Of a stretch of DNA of 64,000 nt, positions 52,449 to 60,413 are shown piece after piece (positions within the stretch are counted from its first letter, which is position 1; each line of letters begins with the position of its first letter). Source of the DNA: an uncultured Chlamydiae bacterium (GTDB lineage Bacteria; Chlamydiota; Chlamydiia; Chlamydiales; 2-12-FULL-49-11); NCBI GenBank assembly GCA_937996705.1, contig CALKUQ010000018.1:62001-126000 (forward strand). The letters are read 5' to 3'. The translations under genes were made by a program, and so were the position numbers. The notes beneath the pieces were generated by a model. That model saw only the letters and a program-made list of their open reading frames with translations. It was not told the DNA's origin and did no database searches.

Positions 52449-53099
52449 GTGTTTAATAATCTAGATGCGGGGTGGAAAGAAGTTTTACGTGAGGAACTTT
52501 CAAAGCCTTATATATCAAATCTTTGTGATTTTTTATCTAAAGAAAGGGGGCCTGTGTACCCTCCTAGAGAGGAAATTTTTGAGGCTTTTCGGTTAACTTC
52601 CTACAAAAATGTGAAGGCTGTTATTTTAGGGCAAGACCCGTATCACGGTCGAGGTCAGGCACATGGACTTTGCTTTAGTGTAAAAAAAGGGGTGAAAATT
52701 CCTCCCTCTTTAAAAAATATCTATAAAGAGCTACAAGAAGATTTAGGCGCGCCAGAACCGAGCAGCGGATGTTTGGAGCAATGGGCTAAAAAAGGGGTTT
52801 TACTTTTGAATACCACACTGACTGTTAGGGAGGGAGAGGCTAATTCTCATCAGAATAAGGGATGGGAATTGTTTACCGATGCGGTTTTATCCAGGCTCTG
52901 TGAAAAACAAGATCCTCTTGTTTTTATCCTTTGGGGGAATTCTGCAATCAAGAAATGTAAAACGGTTTTACACGGTCCCCATTTGATTTTAACTGCAGGA
53001 CACCCCTCCCCCCTCTCTTGGAAAAAGTTTAAAGGGTGTAAACACTTTTCAAAAGCGAATGCATTTTTAAAAGAGCCCATTGATTGGAGTTTAGATTGA
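52449..53099 (+). CDS. ung: Uracil-DNA glycosylase
   Basis: 216 residues from GTG 52449, preceded by AGAGGCGG four bases upstream; ATG 52413 is in frame but has no ribosome site and the extra residues do not match the family. Hallmarks are AVILGQDPYHGRGQAHGLCF (catalytic Asp), GVLLLNTTLTVREGEANSHQ, LVFILWGNSA and the HPSPLSWKKF loop with the catalytic His. Removes uracil from DNA. The stop overlaps the TTG start of the next gene. Confidence 0.96.
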   Translation: MFNNLDAGWKEVLREELSKPYISNLCDFLSKERGPVYPPREEIFEAFRLTSYKNVKAVILGQDPYHGRGQAHGLCFSVKKGVKIPPSLKNIYKELQEDLGAPEPSSGCLEQWAKKGVLLLNTTLTVREGEANSHQNKGWELFTDAVLSRLCEKQDPLVFILWGNSAIKKCKTVLHGPHLILTAGHPSPLSWKKFKGCKHFSKANAFLKEPIDWSLD

Positions 53100-54337
53100 G
53101 TACAAAAAAAGTAAAAAAGTTTCCATTTTTTATCATTTTATTGACATTCGCCCTCTCCTCTTTGAGTGCGACAATTATTTTTCCAATTTTAGCCCCCCTC
53201 TTTTTTGGAGAATCTCAAACAATCATACAAGCTCATATTCCTGAAAACATTCGTTCCATTTTGTTTGGGGTTTTTTTAGCCGCATTTCCCTTAGCGCAAT
53301 TTCTCTTTGCCCCTCTAATTGGAGAGTATTCAGACAGAAAAGGGAGAAAAAAAGCCTTTATTGTAACATTGGTTTTGGAAGTTGTGGGGTATCTTTTAGC
53401 GGGAGCTGGGATTGAATATAGACATATGAGCCTCCTTTTTATAGGGAGATTTATTTCAGGGTTGGGCGCTGCTAATTTTTCTTGTTGTTTGGCAACGCTT
53501 ACAGATATTAGCTATGATGGGAAGAGCCGAGCTAGATATTTTAGTTACGGCTCTGCTGTTGCCGGAATTATGTTTATTTTAGGCCCCTTTTTAGGGGGGA
53601 AACTTTCAGATCCTACCCTCTCATCCTTTTTTAATCTTGCTTTTCCGATGTGGATGGGGGCTCTGTTTGCTTTCCTTAATCTTATTTTGATTCTATTCGC
53701 ATTTAAGGAGACCCGATCTTCAAAAAAAGAGAGCAGTGGGGATCCTATCAAATCGATTCATAACTTACAAAAAGCTCTTCATGAAAATTCGACTAGAACA
53801 CTCTACACCGTCTTCTTTTTCTTTCTATTTAGCTGGAATATGCTCTATCAATTTTTACCAGCTCTCCTTGTAGAAGAGTTTCAGGCAACCAGTTCTCTTA
53901 TCGGAGATTTAAGCGCTCTTATGGGCATTGTTTGGTTTGTAGGAACGTTGACTGTTTCGATTGTAGCCCATTTTTTAGGGAGACCAAAGTGGGCTCTTAT
54001 CTCCTCCCTTATCTTTTTCTCCACTACTGTTGTTTTTATCCCTTATCAACTTAAACTCTATCCCTTTCTTATTGTGACAGCCCTCTCTGTCTTCTTTGCT
54101 GGAGGAATTTGGCCAATTCTTATGGGCACCATTTCAAAAATTTCCGACCCAAATACTCAAGGGAAGACGCTTGGCATTACACAATCTGTTCAATCTCTTT
54201 CTATGATGCTAGCTCCTGTGTTCGGAGGGTTTTTTCTTCAAGCACATAGCAGCATTTTATTTATTTGCGCTACCGTTTCATCAACGATTGCCCTTATGTT
54301 TCTTTTGAGGTTAAAATCCTCATTATTTAAGGTTTAG
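53096..54337 (+). CDS. MFS drug/metabolite exporter
   Basis: 413 residues, about twelve TM helices. The loop 2-3 motif is GEYSDRKGRKKAF and motif C-like GSAVAGIMFILGPFLGG is present, as in the TetA-type DHA1 exporters. TTG 53096 overlaps the ung stop (TTGA) and has GGAG six bases upstream, so the two genes are translationally coupled. The substrate is unknown; resistance and metabolite export are both possible. Confidence 0.85.
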   Translation: MSTKKVKKFPFFIILLTFALSSLSATIIFPILAPLFFGESQTIIQAHIPENIRSILFGVFLAAFPLAQFLFAPLIGEYSDRKGRKKAFIVTLVLEVVGYLLAGAGIEYRHMSLLFIGRFISGLGAANFSCCLATLTDISYDGKSRARYFSYGSAVAGIMFILGPFLGGKLSDPTLSSFFNLAFPMWMGALFAFLNLILILFAFKETRSSKKESSGDPIKSIHNLQKALHENSTRTLYTVFFFFLFSWNMLYQFLPALLVEEFQATSSLIGDLSALMGIVWFVGTLTVSIVAHFLGRPKWALISSLIFFSTTVVFIPYQLKLYPFLIVTALSVFFAGGIWPILMGTISKISDPNTQGKTLGITQSVQSLSMMLAPVFGGFFLQAHSSILFICATVSSTIALMFLLRLKSSLFKV

Positions 54338-54401
54338 GTTTTTTTAATAAGGTTTGCTAAAAATAGACCCTTTTGATAGTTGTTTAAAAAAAGGAGAGGC
54401 T

Positions 54402-54920
54402 ATGTCAGTGGGACCACTTACTAAATTTTTAACCGATTGGACGGGTTCACCTTTTATTGAAGCCGGTGGTCAGAAGGAATTAGTAACTAAAGTTGCTCTT
54501 CAGGCTATTTGTGCAGGGGATGAGGGGGTGCTAAGGGGCGCTCTTCATAAAATAGTTAGCTCAAATCGTGATTTAATGATGACTTGTACAGAATTTGAAA
54601 ATCTTTTGAATAAAGCTCATGGCAAGTCTATTTCTGATATTGAATTTGAGTTAGGCTTTGTGGGTTGGGATGGAGGTCCTGGAATGAAGGAGGCTAAAAA
54701 AAGAATTTTGTCTGCCTATTTTGAAACCAAAGGGACTTTAGATTTAAACGGGCTTGAATTACATTCCCTTCCATCAGGAATTAAAGATTTAAAAATAGCG
54801 TTTCTCGAATGCCCAAAAGATTTAATTACTGAGACAACAGTTTTGCCGGAATGCTTACTCTATTTGAATGGGGAGCCAACCCCTTTAGAAATTGAGAATA
54901 TGAAAGATTTTGGGGTGTGA
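54402..54920 (+). CDS. Hypothetical protein with leucine-rich C-terminus
   Basis: Not recognised. 172 residues from ATG 54402, which has AAGGAGAGG two bases upstream. The N-terminal two-thirds is helical (TKVALQAICAGDEGVLRGAL). The last third has LRR-like pieces: LDLNGLELHSLPSGIKDL, then PECLLYLNGEPTP, similar to the ends of leucine-rich effector proteins of intracellular bacteria. No signal peptide. Whether it is secreted (for example by type III secretion) cannot be read here. Confidence 0.6.
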   Translation: MSVGPLTKFLTDWTGSPFIEAGGQKELVTKVALQAICAGDEGVLRGALHKIVSSNRDLMMTCTEFENLLNKAHGKSISDIEFELGFVGWDGGPGMKEAKKRILSAYFETKGTLDLNGLELHSLPSGIKDLKIAFLECPKDLITETTVLPECLLYLNGEPTPLEIENMKDFGV

Positions 54921-54948
54921 CTATACTGCTAAAATTTGAAATATTTGA

Positions 54949-54961
54949 TATATAGCAGTTC
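54949..54961 (-). repeat. Dispersed 13-mer GAACTGCTATATA, copy 2
   Basis: On the minus strand, two bases beyond the 30-base repeat copy B. Here the two repeats that are 450 bases apart at 46.5-47.0 kb lie side by side. Confidence 0.6.
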
Positions 54962-54963
54962 TA

Positions 54964-54993
54964 AATGAAAGATGGGTAAGATTCATTTGGAAG
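54964..54993 (-). repeat. 30-base repeat, copy B
   Basis: 29 of 30 bases match copy A at 46991-47020 in reverse complement. In the shared frame it codes IPLPNESYPSFI followed by a stop, and a stop codon stands a few codons upstream, so it is a fragment. Confidence 0.8.
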
Positions 54994-55025
54994 AGGTATA
55001 GTATTATTTTAAACTGTAAAGCTGT

Positions 55026-55055
55026 TTTACATTTGATTGAAGGGTGTGGTATAAT
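55026..55055 (+). promoter_or_regulatory. Promoter for a probably leaderless mRNA
   Basis: TTTACA (55026-55031), 18-base spacer, perfect TATAAT (55050-55055). The next ATG is at 55062, where transcription would normally start, so the message would have almost no leader. Confidence 0.65.
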
Positions 55056-55061
55056 CGATGT

Positions 55062-55394
55062 ATGGTCAGAGACTTTGCATCAATTATAGCTTCAATATCG
55101 ACACGAAAGGAGGGGAGACTCTTCCTTTTTGATAAAGAAATTTTTATTTTTGCAGATGAAGAGAGGGATGTGTGGCAGGTTGCTTCTAAGGTATCCTCAA
55201 AAAAACATCCTGAAATTCGGGAATTTTCATCCTACCCCTTCACAGCGTGTGGATCACTTGCAATAAAAGATTATGCAGGTAGGGGGATCTATTTTATTTA
55301 TGAAGTGCCAGCACTCAACCGTTATGTCTTTTTTCAAAAAGTGATAAAACAATACTTAAAAGAAGTAGATAGCTGGTGCAAAATATTTGAATAA
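55062..55394 (+). CDS. Hypothetical protein of 110 residues
   Basis: Not recognised. A compact alpha/beta protein: MVRDFASIIASISTRKEGRL, then DKEIFIFADEERDVWQVASK and AIKDYAGRGIYFIYEVPALN. Composition and length suggest a soluble cytoplasmic protein. The promoter just upstream puts the start codon at the 5' end of the mRNA. GTG 55044 is in frame but overlaps the -10 box and is rejected. dapA follows after 16 bases and is probably co-transcribed. Confidence 0.6.
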   Translation: MVRDFASIIASISTRKEGRLFLFDKEIFIFADEERDVWQVASKVSSKKHPEIREFSSYPFTACGSLAIKDYAGRGIYFIYEVPALNRYVFFQKVIKQYLKEVDSWCKIFE

Positions 55395-55410
55395 CTGATA
55401 CTTTAGATCG

Positions 55411-56310
55411 ATGTTTTCAGGTCCTATAGTAGCTTTAGTCACCCCCTTTAAAAACAAAGATCAATCTATTGATTTTGATTGTGTCAAAAAATTAGTACGA
55501 GAGCAGCTCAAGGGTGGCACGAATGGAATCGTCGTGGCTGGAACAACGGGAGAGGGTCCTACCCTTGAGAAAGAAGAGCTCTCCGATCTTATAGATATTG
55601 TTGTCAAAGAGGTGAATAATAGGGCAGCAGTTCTTGTTGGTACAGGGACAAATTCAACCAAAAAAACGGTTGAATTGACCCGCCTTGCCAAAGAAAGGGG
55701 GGCTCATGGAGCTCTTGTGATTGTCCCTTATTATAATAAGCCCACAGATGCAGGTGTGCTCGCACATTTTCGTGAGGTAGATACATTGCAATTTCCTTTT
55801 GTTGTGTATCACCATCCAGGTAGATGTGGAATTGAGCTTGACATTGAGACGCTGGTAGAGCTTTCAAAATATGAAAATTTTGTGGGGCTTAAAGAGTGCT
55901 CCAATAATCAAAGTCTCCTTCGTGAGCTGTTTGAGAGAGTTCCTGAAATTAATCTTTTAGCGGGTGATGATGATAAAGCAATCTCTTTAATTCAGATGGG
56001 AGCCAAAGGATCTATCTCTGTTATTAATAATCTCTATCCCGAGTTTTGGAGTAGTATCATTTTCACAGCTCTTCAGGGTGATTTTACAAGAGCTTATGAT
56101 CAATACCAAAAAATTAAACCCCTGATTTGGGCAGTATCTCAAGAAGTAAACCCTCAAGGGATTAAATGTGCCATGGCTTTGGCTGGGCTCTGTGAGGATG
56201 TTCTTAGACTCCCCCTTCTTTCTGCTACTAAAAACACAAGAGAGGAGATTGAGACCTATCTGGGGTTAAATTCCCCCCTTTTTTTAGTTAGTCAAAGCGA
56301 AGAGATTTAA
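55411..56310 (+). CDS. dapA: 4-hydroxy-tetrahydrodipicolinate synthase
   Basis: 299 residues, TIM-barrel aldolase of the DapA/NAL family. It condenses pyruvate with aspartate semialdehyde in the diaminopimelate pathway. Key residues stand where E. coli DapA has them: T45-T46 in GTTGEGPT, Y133 and R138 in VVYHHPGRCG, and the Schiff-base K161 in VGLKECS. The usual YNVPxRTG is YHHPGRCG here, a modest divergence. Meso-diaminopimelate is needed for chlamydial peptidoglycan. The 3' end overlaps the next, convergent gene by 23 bases. Confidence 0.92.
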   Translation: MFSGPIVALVTPFKNKDQSIDFDCVKKLVREQLKGGTNGIVVAGTTGEGPTLEKEELSDLIDIVVKEVNNRAAVLVGTGTNSTKKTVELTRLAKERGAHGALVIVPYYNKPTDAGVLAHFREVDTLQFPFVVYHHPGRCGIELDIETLVELSKYENFVGLKECSNNQSLLRELFERVPEINLLAGDDDKAISLIQMGAKGSISVINNLYPEFWSSIIFTALQGDFTRAYDQYQKIKPLIWAVSQEVNPQGIKCAMALAGLCEDVLRLPLLSATKNTREEIETYLGLNSPLFLVSQSEEI

Positions 56311-56950
56311 GCTCTTCAGGAGAGAGCCAATCGGTAAGAGATGGGGAAAGATCGCCATCTATTATTTTTTGATAGAGGCGAGAGGCTTGATAGTGAAGGA
56401 TAAAGATCTCATTTGGGGGGAGTTTCAAGGTTTCGGGATGGTCTTTAATTGCAATGTATCCTGAGGGGAGCTCGGCTATCGAAATTTCTGGAATTTTTTC
56501 AAAAAGGACTTTGGCTAAAATCGCTTGATCAAAGAGTTGGGGGTCTGTTTTTAGCTCTATTGAGCAGGCAGCTTCCCAAAATGAAAGAAGATCGGCTGCC
56601 TTTGAGGTGTTATTAATAAAGAGAGTTCCTGTGAGGATTTTTGATTTCGCATCATTGGGAAGCAAATGGTGAATTTTTACAGCAATGTCTGCTTTGCAAG
56701 TGTCAAAAAAAGTGGGTTTATTAACAAAAACGCTGTCAACATCTGTCCAGATAAGGGGGCGATTATATTTTTGTAACAGCTCAAGAAGGAATTTAGGTTT
56801 GTAGCAACAATTGGCGCTCCAAGAACCGAGATTTGGAACCGGAATGATTTCGTAATCGATGTTAAACTTAGAACAAGAGGAGGCAAGGTGACTTGCCTCC
56901 TTTTCGTAAGGCGTCCCTATTGTGTAGTAACTAACAACAAGGGGCTTCAA
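56288..56950 (-). CDS. Putative nucleotide-diphospho-sugar transferase, copy 2
   Basis: 220 residues with a GT-A-like fold. It carries PLVVSYYTIGTPYEKEA at the start, CCYKPKFLLELLQKYNRPLI, then WTDVDSVFVNKPTFFD with a D-x-D metal-binding motif, and LFINNTSKAADLLSFWEAAC. No signal peptide. It is a close paralogue of the upstream gene at 56953, with two bases between stop and start, so a tandem duplication. Relatives are annotated as putative nucleotide-diphospho-sugar transferases; acceptor unknown. Confidence 0.72.
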   Translation of the reverse strand: MKPLVVSYYTIGTPYEKEASHLASSCSKFNIDYEIIPVPNLGSWSANCCYKPKFLLELLQKYNRPLIWTDVDSVFVNKPTFFDTCKADIAVKIHHLLPNDAKSKILTGTLFINNTSKAADLLSFWEAACSIELKTDPQLFDQAILAKVLFEKIPEISIAELPSGYIAIKDHPETLKLPPNEIFILHYQASRLYQKIIDGDLSPSLTDWLSPEELKSLRFD

Positions 56951-56952
56951 AT

Positions 56953-57567
56953 TTATACGCCTGCAAGGGCTGATTCGTTTGCATACAATCTTGATAGACC
57001 GTAATGAACAATAACAGCGTTATCTGGAAATGCAGACTTATCTTTTGGATCGTCAGTGACTGTAACATATGTTGTAGGCAGGCGTTTAATTTCTACCATC
57101 GTTGGATAGTGTAGAATTACTCTGCGTAAGGCTACTTGATCTAAAACAGGATTGCCTTGTTTAAGCATCTTTTCACACTCTTTTTTCCAAAAATTTAACA
57201 GCTTTTTTGAAGAGGCTGTATTATTGATGTAGATGGTTGATGAAAGAATTTTGTCAGGAGAGTCAACCGCGACATTGTCGTTGATTCTGAGGGCAACATC
57301 AGCTTTACAATCATCAAATAGTGTGGGGCTTTGGAAAAAGAGGCTATCGCTATCTACCCAAATAAGGGGGCGATTGTATTTTTCTAGGCACATAAGAATA
57401 AATTCAGGCTTATAACAACAAACTTCACTCCAGGATCCTTTATTTGGTATCGCTTCAATTTGAGATTCAAAACCAAATTTTTTACAGGATGTGACAAGAT
57501 CACCAATTTCTTTTTGATAGGGTGAATCTTCCATATAATAACTAATAACAAGTGGATGGTTACTCAA
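56953..57567 (-). CDS. Putative nucleotide-diphospho-sugar transferase, copy 1
   Basis: 204 residues from TTG 57567, with AAGGAGAG six bases upstream; the frame to 57609 has no ribosome site. Features match its neighbour: PLVISYYMEDSPYQKEI, CCYKPEFILMCLEKYNRPLI, WVDSDSLFFQSPTLFDD with D-x-D, STIYINNTASSKKLLNFWKK. It heads the two-gene unit. Conserved cysteines just before YKPE are shared by both copies. Confidence 0.72.
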   Translation of the reverse strand: MSNHPLVISYYMEDSPYQKEIGDLVTSCKKFGFESQIEAIPNKGSWSEVCCYKPEFILMCLEKYNRPLIWVDSDSLFFQSPTLFDDCKADVALRINDNVAVDSPDKILSSTIYINNTASSKKLLNFWKKECEKMLKQGNPVLDQVALRRVILHYPTMVEIKRLPTTYVTVTDDPKDKSAFPDNAVIVHYGLSRLYANESALAGV

Positions 57568-57639
57568 AACGTCTCTCCTTAATAATAAACGTACACGGTC
57601 AATATACAAAAAAGAAATACAATTGTCGAGAAAGTTTTG

Positions 57640-58362
57640 TTAAAGTTTCTTAATAAATGAACGAAGTAATAATTCAATTTTTTTCTTTTCATTTTTTGTC
57701 GGAGCCCATTCTTTCTCTTCTGCTTGCTCTATAAGCCTTTGCAGCGTTAAGAGGACATGTTCTGAAAATTTTTGTTTCCGTTTGTCTGTTTGCGGGAGTG
57801 GAAAAATATTTCTAATTTTTGCAAGAAGAAGGTGTTTTGGCTCACCTCGGTAGTTAATAATAATAGACTCTTTTTTACTTGGATCGCCAGTTCTGCTTGC
57901 AAGTGTATAGACAGCTTGCTTGGGCATATCGAGAAGTTTTGGCCTAAGACCCTCCTCTAAAGAGAGGTAGAACTCGTAAAATTGAAGGAAATTATACGGA
58001 GTTTGTCTGTTGCCATAAACGGTTAAAAGCCATTCTGTAAATGCCCCTTCTTTGTAGGGTTTTAGGAGAAATTGCGCTTTTTTGATTCTTTCGCCATGCA
58101 AAATAATGGCTTGTGTTTGAATTGCTTTAATCTCTTGGGTGATGGTTTTTAAAGAGAGTAAGTCGTCTTCTAAATCCGATTTACTTGTTTTGTTTTCAAA
58201 AAGAATTTTATGGAGGGTGAAAGTTTCGTTTTCGGATAAAGGGGTTGTTTTAAAAAACCCTTGCAACGTAGGTTGCGCTAAATTTTTATCTGCAAGGGTC
58301 TGTAATTTAGTCTGATTTTTATGATTTAATTTCTCAGACAAAAGGGAGTTTAGGTCTTTCAT
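57640..58362 (-). CDS. pGP6-D-like protein (chlamydial plasmid-type virulence protein)
   Basis: 240 residues. The central FYEFYLSLEEGLRPKLLDMP, then KQAVYTLASRTGDPSKK and INYRGEPKHLLLAKIRNIFPL resemble the pGP6-D family (UPF0137), about the same length as the plasmid protein (247). It follows thrS with a 4-base overlap. In C. trachomatis, thrS (CT581) is followed by a ParA-like gene (CT582) and a chromosomal pGP6-D relative (CT583). The ParA partner is missing here. The product is helical with a basic C-terminus. Function is unproven even in Chlamydia. Confidence 0.78.
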   Translation of the reverse strand: MKDLNSLLSEKLNHKNQTKLQTLADKNLAQPTLQGFFKTTPLSENETFTLHKILFENKTSKSDLEDDLLSLKTITQEIKAIQTQAIILHGERIKKAQFLLKPYKEGAFTEWLLTVYGNRQTPYNFLQFYEFYLSLEEGLRPKLLDMPKQAVYTLASRTGDPSKKESIIINYRGEPKHLLLAKIRNIFPLPQTDKRKQKFSEHVLLTLQRLIEQAEEKEWAPTKNEKKKIELLLRSFIKKL

Positions 58363-60275
58363 ATTTTAAAATAAGAATGTAAAGAGCGATCTTTAAATTC
58401 TTTTACTGCGGTTTCCAAAAATTGTTTAACAGGCATTTCTCCGTAAACTACGTTTTCTCGGGATCTAAGAGAGACGGTTTTATTTTCACACTCAAGATCG
58501 CCTATAGTTAACATATAGTTTACTTGATCGATTTGCGCAAGTCTCACTTTTTTTGAGACCGATTCATTTGTCTCATCGACTTCGACGGGAAGCCCCATCT
58601 CCTCGATCTCTTCAGCGATTAATCTTGCATACTCTACATGTCTATCGGCAACGCAAAGAAGGCGAACAGCTCTTGGGTTTAACCAAAGGGGGAATCTGCC
58701 GGCAAAGTGTTCTATCAAAATTGCGAGAAATCTCTCAATAGAGCCATAGATGACGCGGTGAATCATGACAGGGCGTTTTTCATGGCCATCGCTATCTGTG
58801 TATTTCAATTCGAATCTTTGGGGAAGAGCCATGTCGAGCTGAATGGTTCCACATTGCCAAGTTCGTTTGAGGGTGTCTTCAACGTGAAGATCAATTTTTG
58901 GTCCATAAAAGGCGCCATCGCCTTCATTGATTCTGTAAGGCATACCCCACTCATCAAGGGCCTCTTTTAAGCCATTGGTAGCAAGTTCCCAATCTTCATC
59001 AGAGCCAATTGTGTTTTTTTCAGGCCTTGTGGAGAGCTCAATTTTGTAGGTAAGGCCAAACATTTTATAGACCTGTTCTACGAGTTTTAAAACCCCTAGA
59101 ATTTCACTTTTAATATCGCAAGGCCTCATAAAAATGTGAGCGTCGTCTTGGTGAAATGCTCTCACTCGAAGAAGTCCTGTGAGAGAGCCTGAAAGCTCAT
59201 GTCTGTGGACGTGGCCAATTTCTCCGATTCGGAGGGGGAGTTCTCGATAGCTATGAGATTTTGAGCCAAAATAGAGCATGCAAGCAGGGCAGTTCATCGG
59301 TTTGATTGCATAAGTTCTGTCATCTATTTCGCTGATGTACATGTTTTGTCTGTAATTTGCCCAGTGCCCAGAGGTCTCCCAGAGAGATTTGTCCATCATC
59401 GCTGGCGTTTTAATTTCTTGGTATTTTGCCTGTCTATGGATCTTTCTCCAAAAATCGAGAAGTTGATTCCAGATGTACATACCGTTGGGTTGAATAATCG
59501 GCATTCCAGGTGCCACATCAAAAAAGGAGAAGAGTTCTAATTTTGTCCCCAGGAGCCTATGGTCCCGTTTTTTTGCCTCTTCTAGAAACGTGAGATAATC
59601 TTTTAAAAGTTTTCGATCAGGGAAAGAGATTGCATAGACGCGTGTGAGTGAGTCTCTTGTTTGGTCGCCGCGCCAGTATGCGCTCGATGTTTTTGTTACT
59701 TTGAACGCCTTTACTTTTCCTAGGTTGGGAAGGTGAGGGCCTCTGCAGAGGTCAAAAAACTCGCCTTGCTGGTAGCCTGTAATAGGGGCGTCATCGGGTA
59801 ATTCTCGAATCAGTTCTAATTTGTAAGGGTTGTCTTTAAATCTCTCAAGCGCTTCAGCTTTGCTTGTAAAGGTGTATTTTTCTGGTTTATAGTTCTCCTT
59901 AACAATTTTTTGAATCTCTTCTTCAATTTTTGGAAAATCGTCTTCACTTAAAGAGAGATTTGCAAAATCATAATAGAATCCTGCCTCGATAGGGGGACCA
60001 ATGGTCGGCTTTGCTTGAGGCCAAAGGCGAAGGATTGCTTGAGCTAAAATATGTGCCGAAGAGTGCCAGAAGACTTCACTACCACGCTTGTCTTCAAAGG
60101 AGAGAATCTCTACATGATCGCCTGGGTTTACCGTTGTCTGAAAATCTCTGGGTTGGTCATTGACATAAAACGAAACCGCTTGAAAAGGCTCGTTGAGTTT
60201 TAGGTTTTGAACCAAATCGCTCCCAGTCATAGGGATTTCGATTTCAATTTTTTTTTCGCTACAAGCTGCTTTCAT
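58359..60275 (-). CDS. thrS: Threonyl-tRNA synthetase
   Basis: 638 residues, class II synthetase. A TGS domain (residues 1-60), then the editing domain with HSSAHILAQAILRLWP and the Cys/His of FDLCRGPHLPNLGKVKAFKV. The catalytic core shows motif 1 around MYIWNQLLDFWRK, zinc ligand Cys in AIKPMNCPACMLYFGSK, motif 2 RIGEIGHVHRHELSGSLTG and motif 3 PVMIHRVIYGSIERFLAIL. The C-terminal domain binds the anticodon. Full length for the family. No T-box leader is visible upstream. The stop overlaps the pGP6-D-like start by 4 bases. Confidence 0.98.
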   Translation of the reverse strand: MKAACSEKKIEIEIPMTGSDLVQNLKLNEPFQAVSFYVNDQPRDFQTTVNPGDHVEILSFEDKRGSEVFWHSSAHILAQAILRLWPQAKPTIGPPIEAGFYYDFANLSLSEDDFPKIEEEIQKIVKENYKPEKYTFTSKAEALERFKDNPYKLELIRELPDDAPITGYQQGEFFDLCRGPHLPNLGKVKAFKVTKTSSAYWRGDQTRDSLTRVYAISFPDRKLLKDYLTFLEEAKKRDHRLLGTKLELFSFFDVAPGMPIIQPNGMYIWNQLLDFWRKIHRQAKYQEIKTPAMMDKSLWETSGHWANYRQNMYISEIDDRTYAIKPMNCPACMLYFGSKSHSYRELPLRIGEIGHVHRHELSGSLTGLLRVRAFHQDDAHIFMRPCDIKSEILGVLKLVEQVYKMFGLTYKIELSTRPEKNTIGSDEDWELATNGLKEALDEWGMPYRINEGDGAFYGPKIDLHVEDTLKRTWQCGTIQLDMALPQRFELKYTDSDGHEKRPVMIHRVIYGSIERFLAILIEHFAGRFPLWLNPRAVRLLCVADRHVEYARLIAEEIEEMGLPVEVDETNESVSKKVRLAQIDQVNYMLTIGDLECENKTVSLRSRENVVYGEMPVKQFLETAVKEFKDRSLHSYFKI

Positions 60276-60351
60276 AATTTTGAATATTGGGGAGGTTACA
60301 GATATTTTAAGAATAGCACGAGCCCCATCTAGTTTGCAAGTCTTCTTAGAG

Positions 60352-60384
60352 CCTGTTTAATCTCAAAGGTTGAGATTAAACAGG
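60352..60384. terminator. 15-base perfect hairpin between thrS and the phosphatase gene
   Basis: CCTGTTTAATCTCAA pairs perfectly with TTGAGATTAAACAGG around a three-base loop (60352-60384). It lies 29 bases after the stop of the phosphatase gene, which is transcribed towards it. No U-tract follows on either strand, so it may act as a terminator, an mRNA-stabilising hairpin or a repeat relic. Confidence 0.45.
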
Positions 60385-60413
60385 GGCTTGAATAAAAATA
60401 ATTTTATGAAAAA

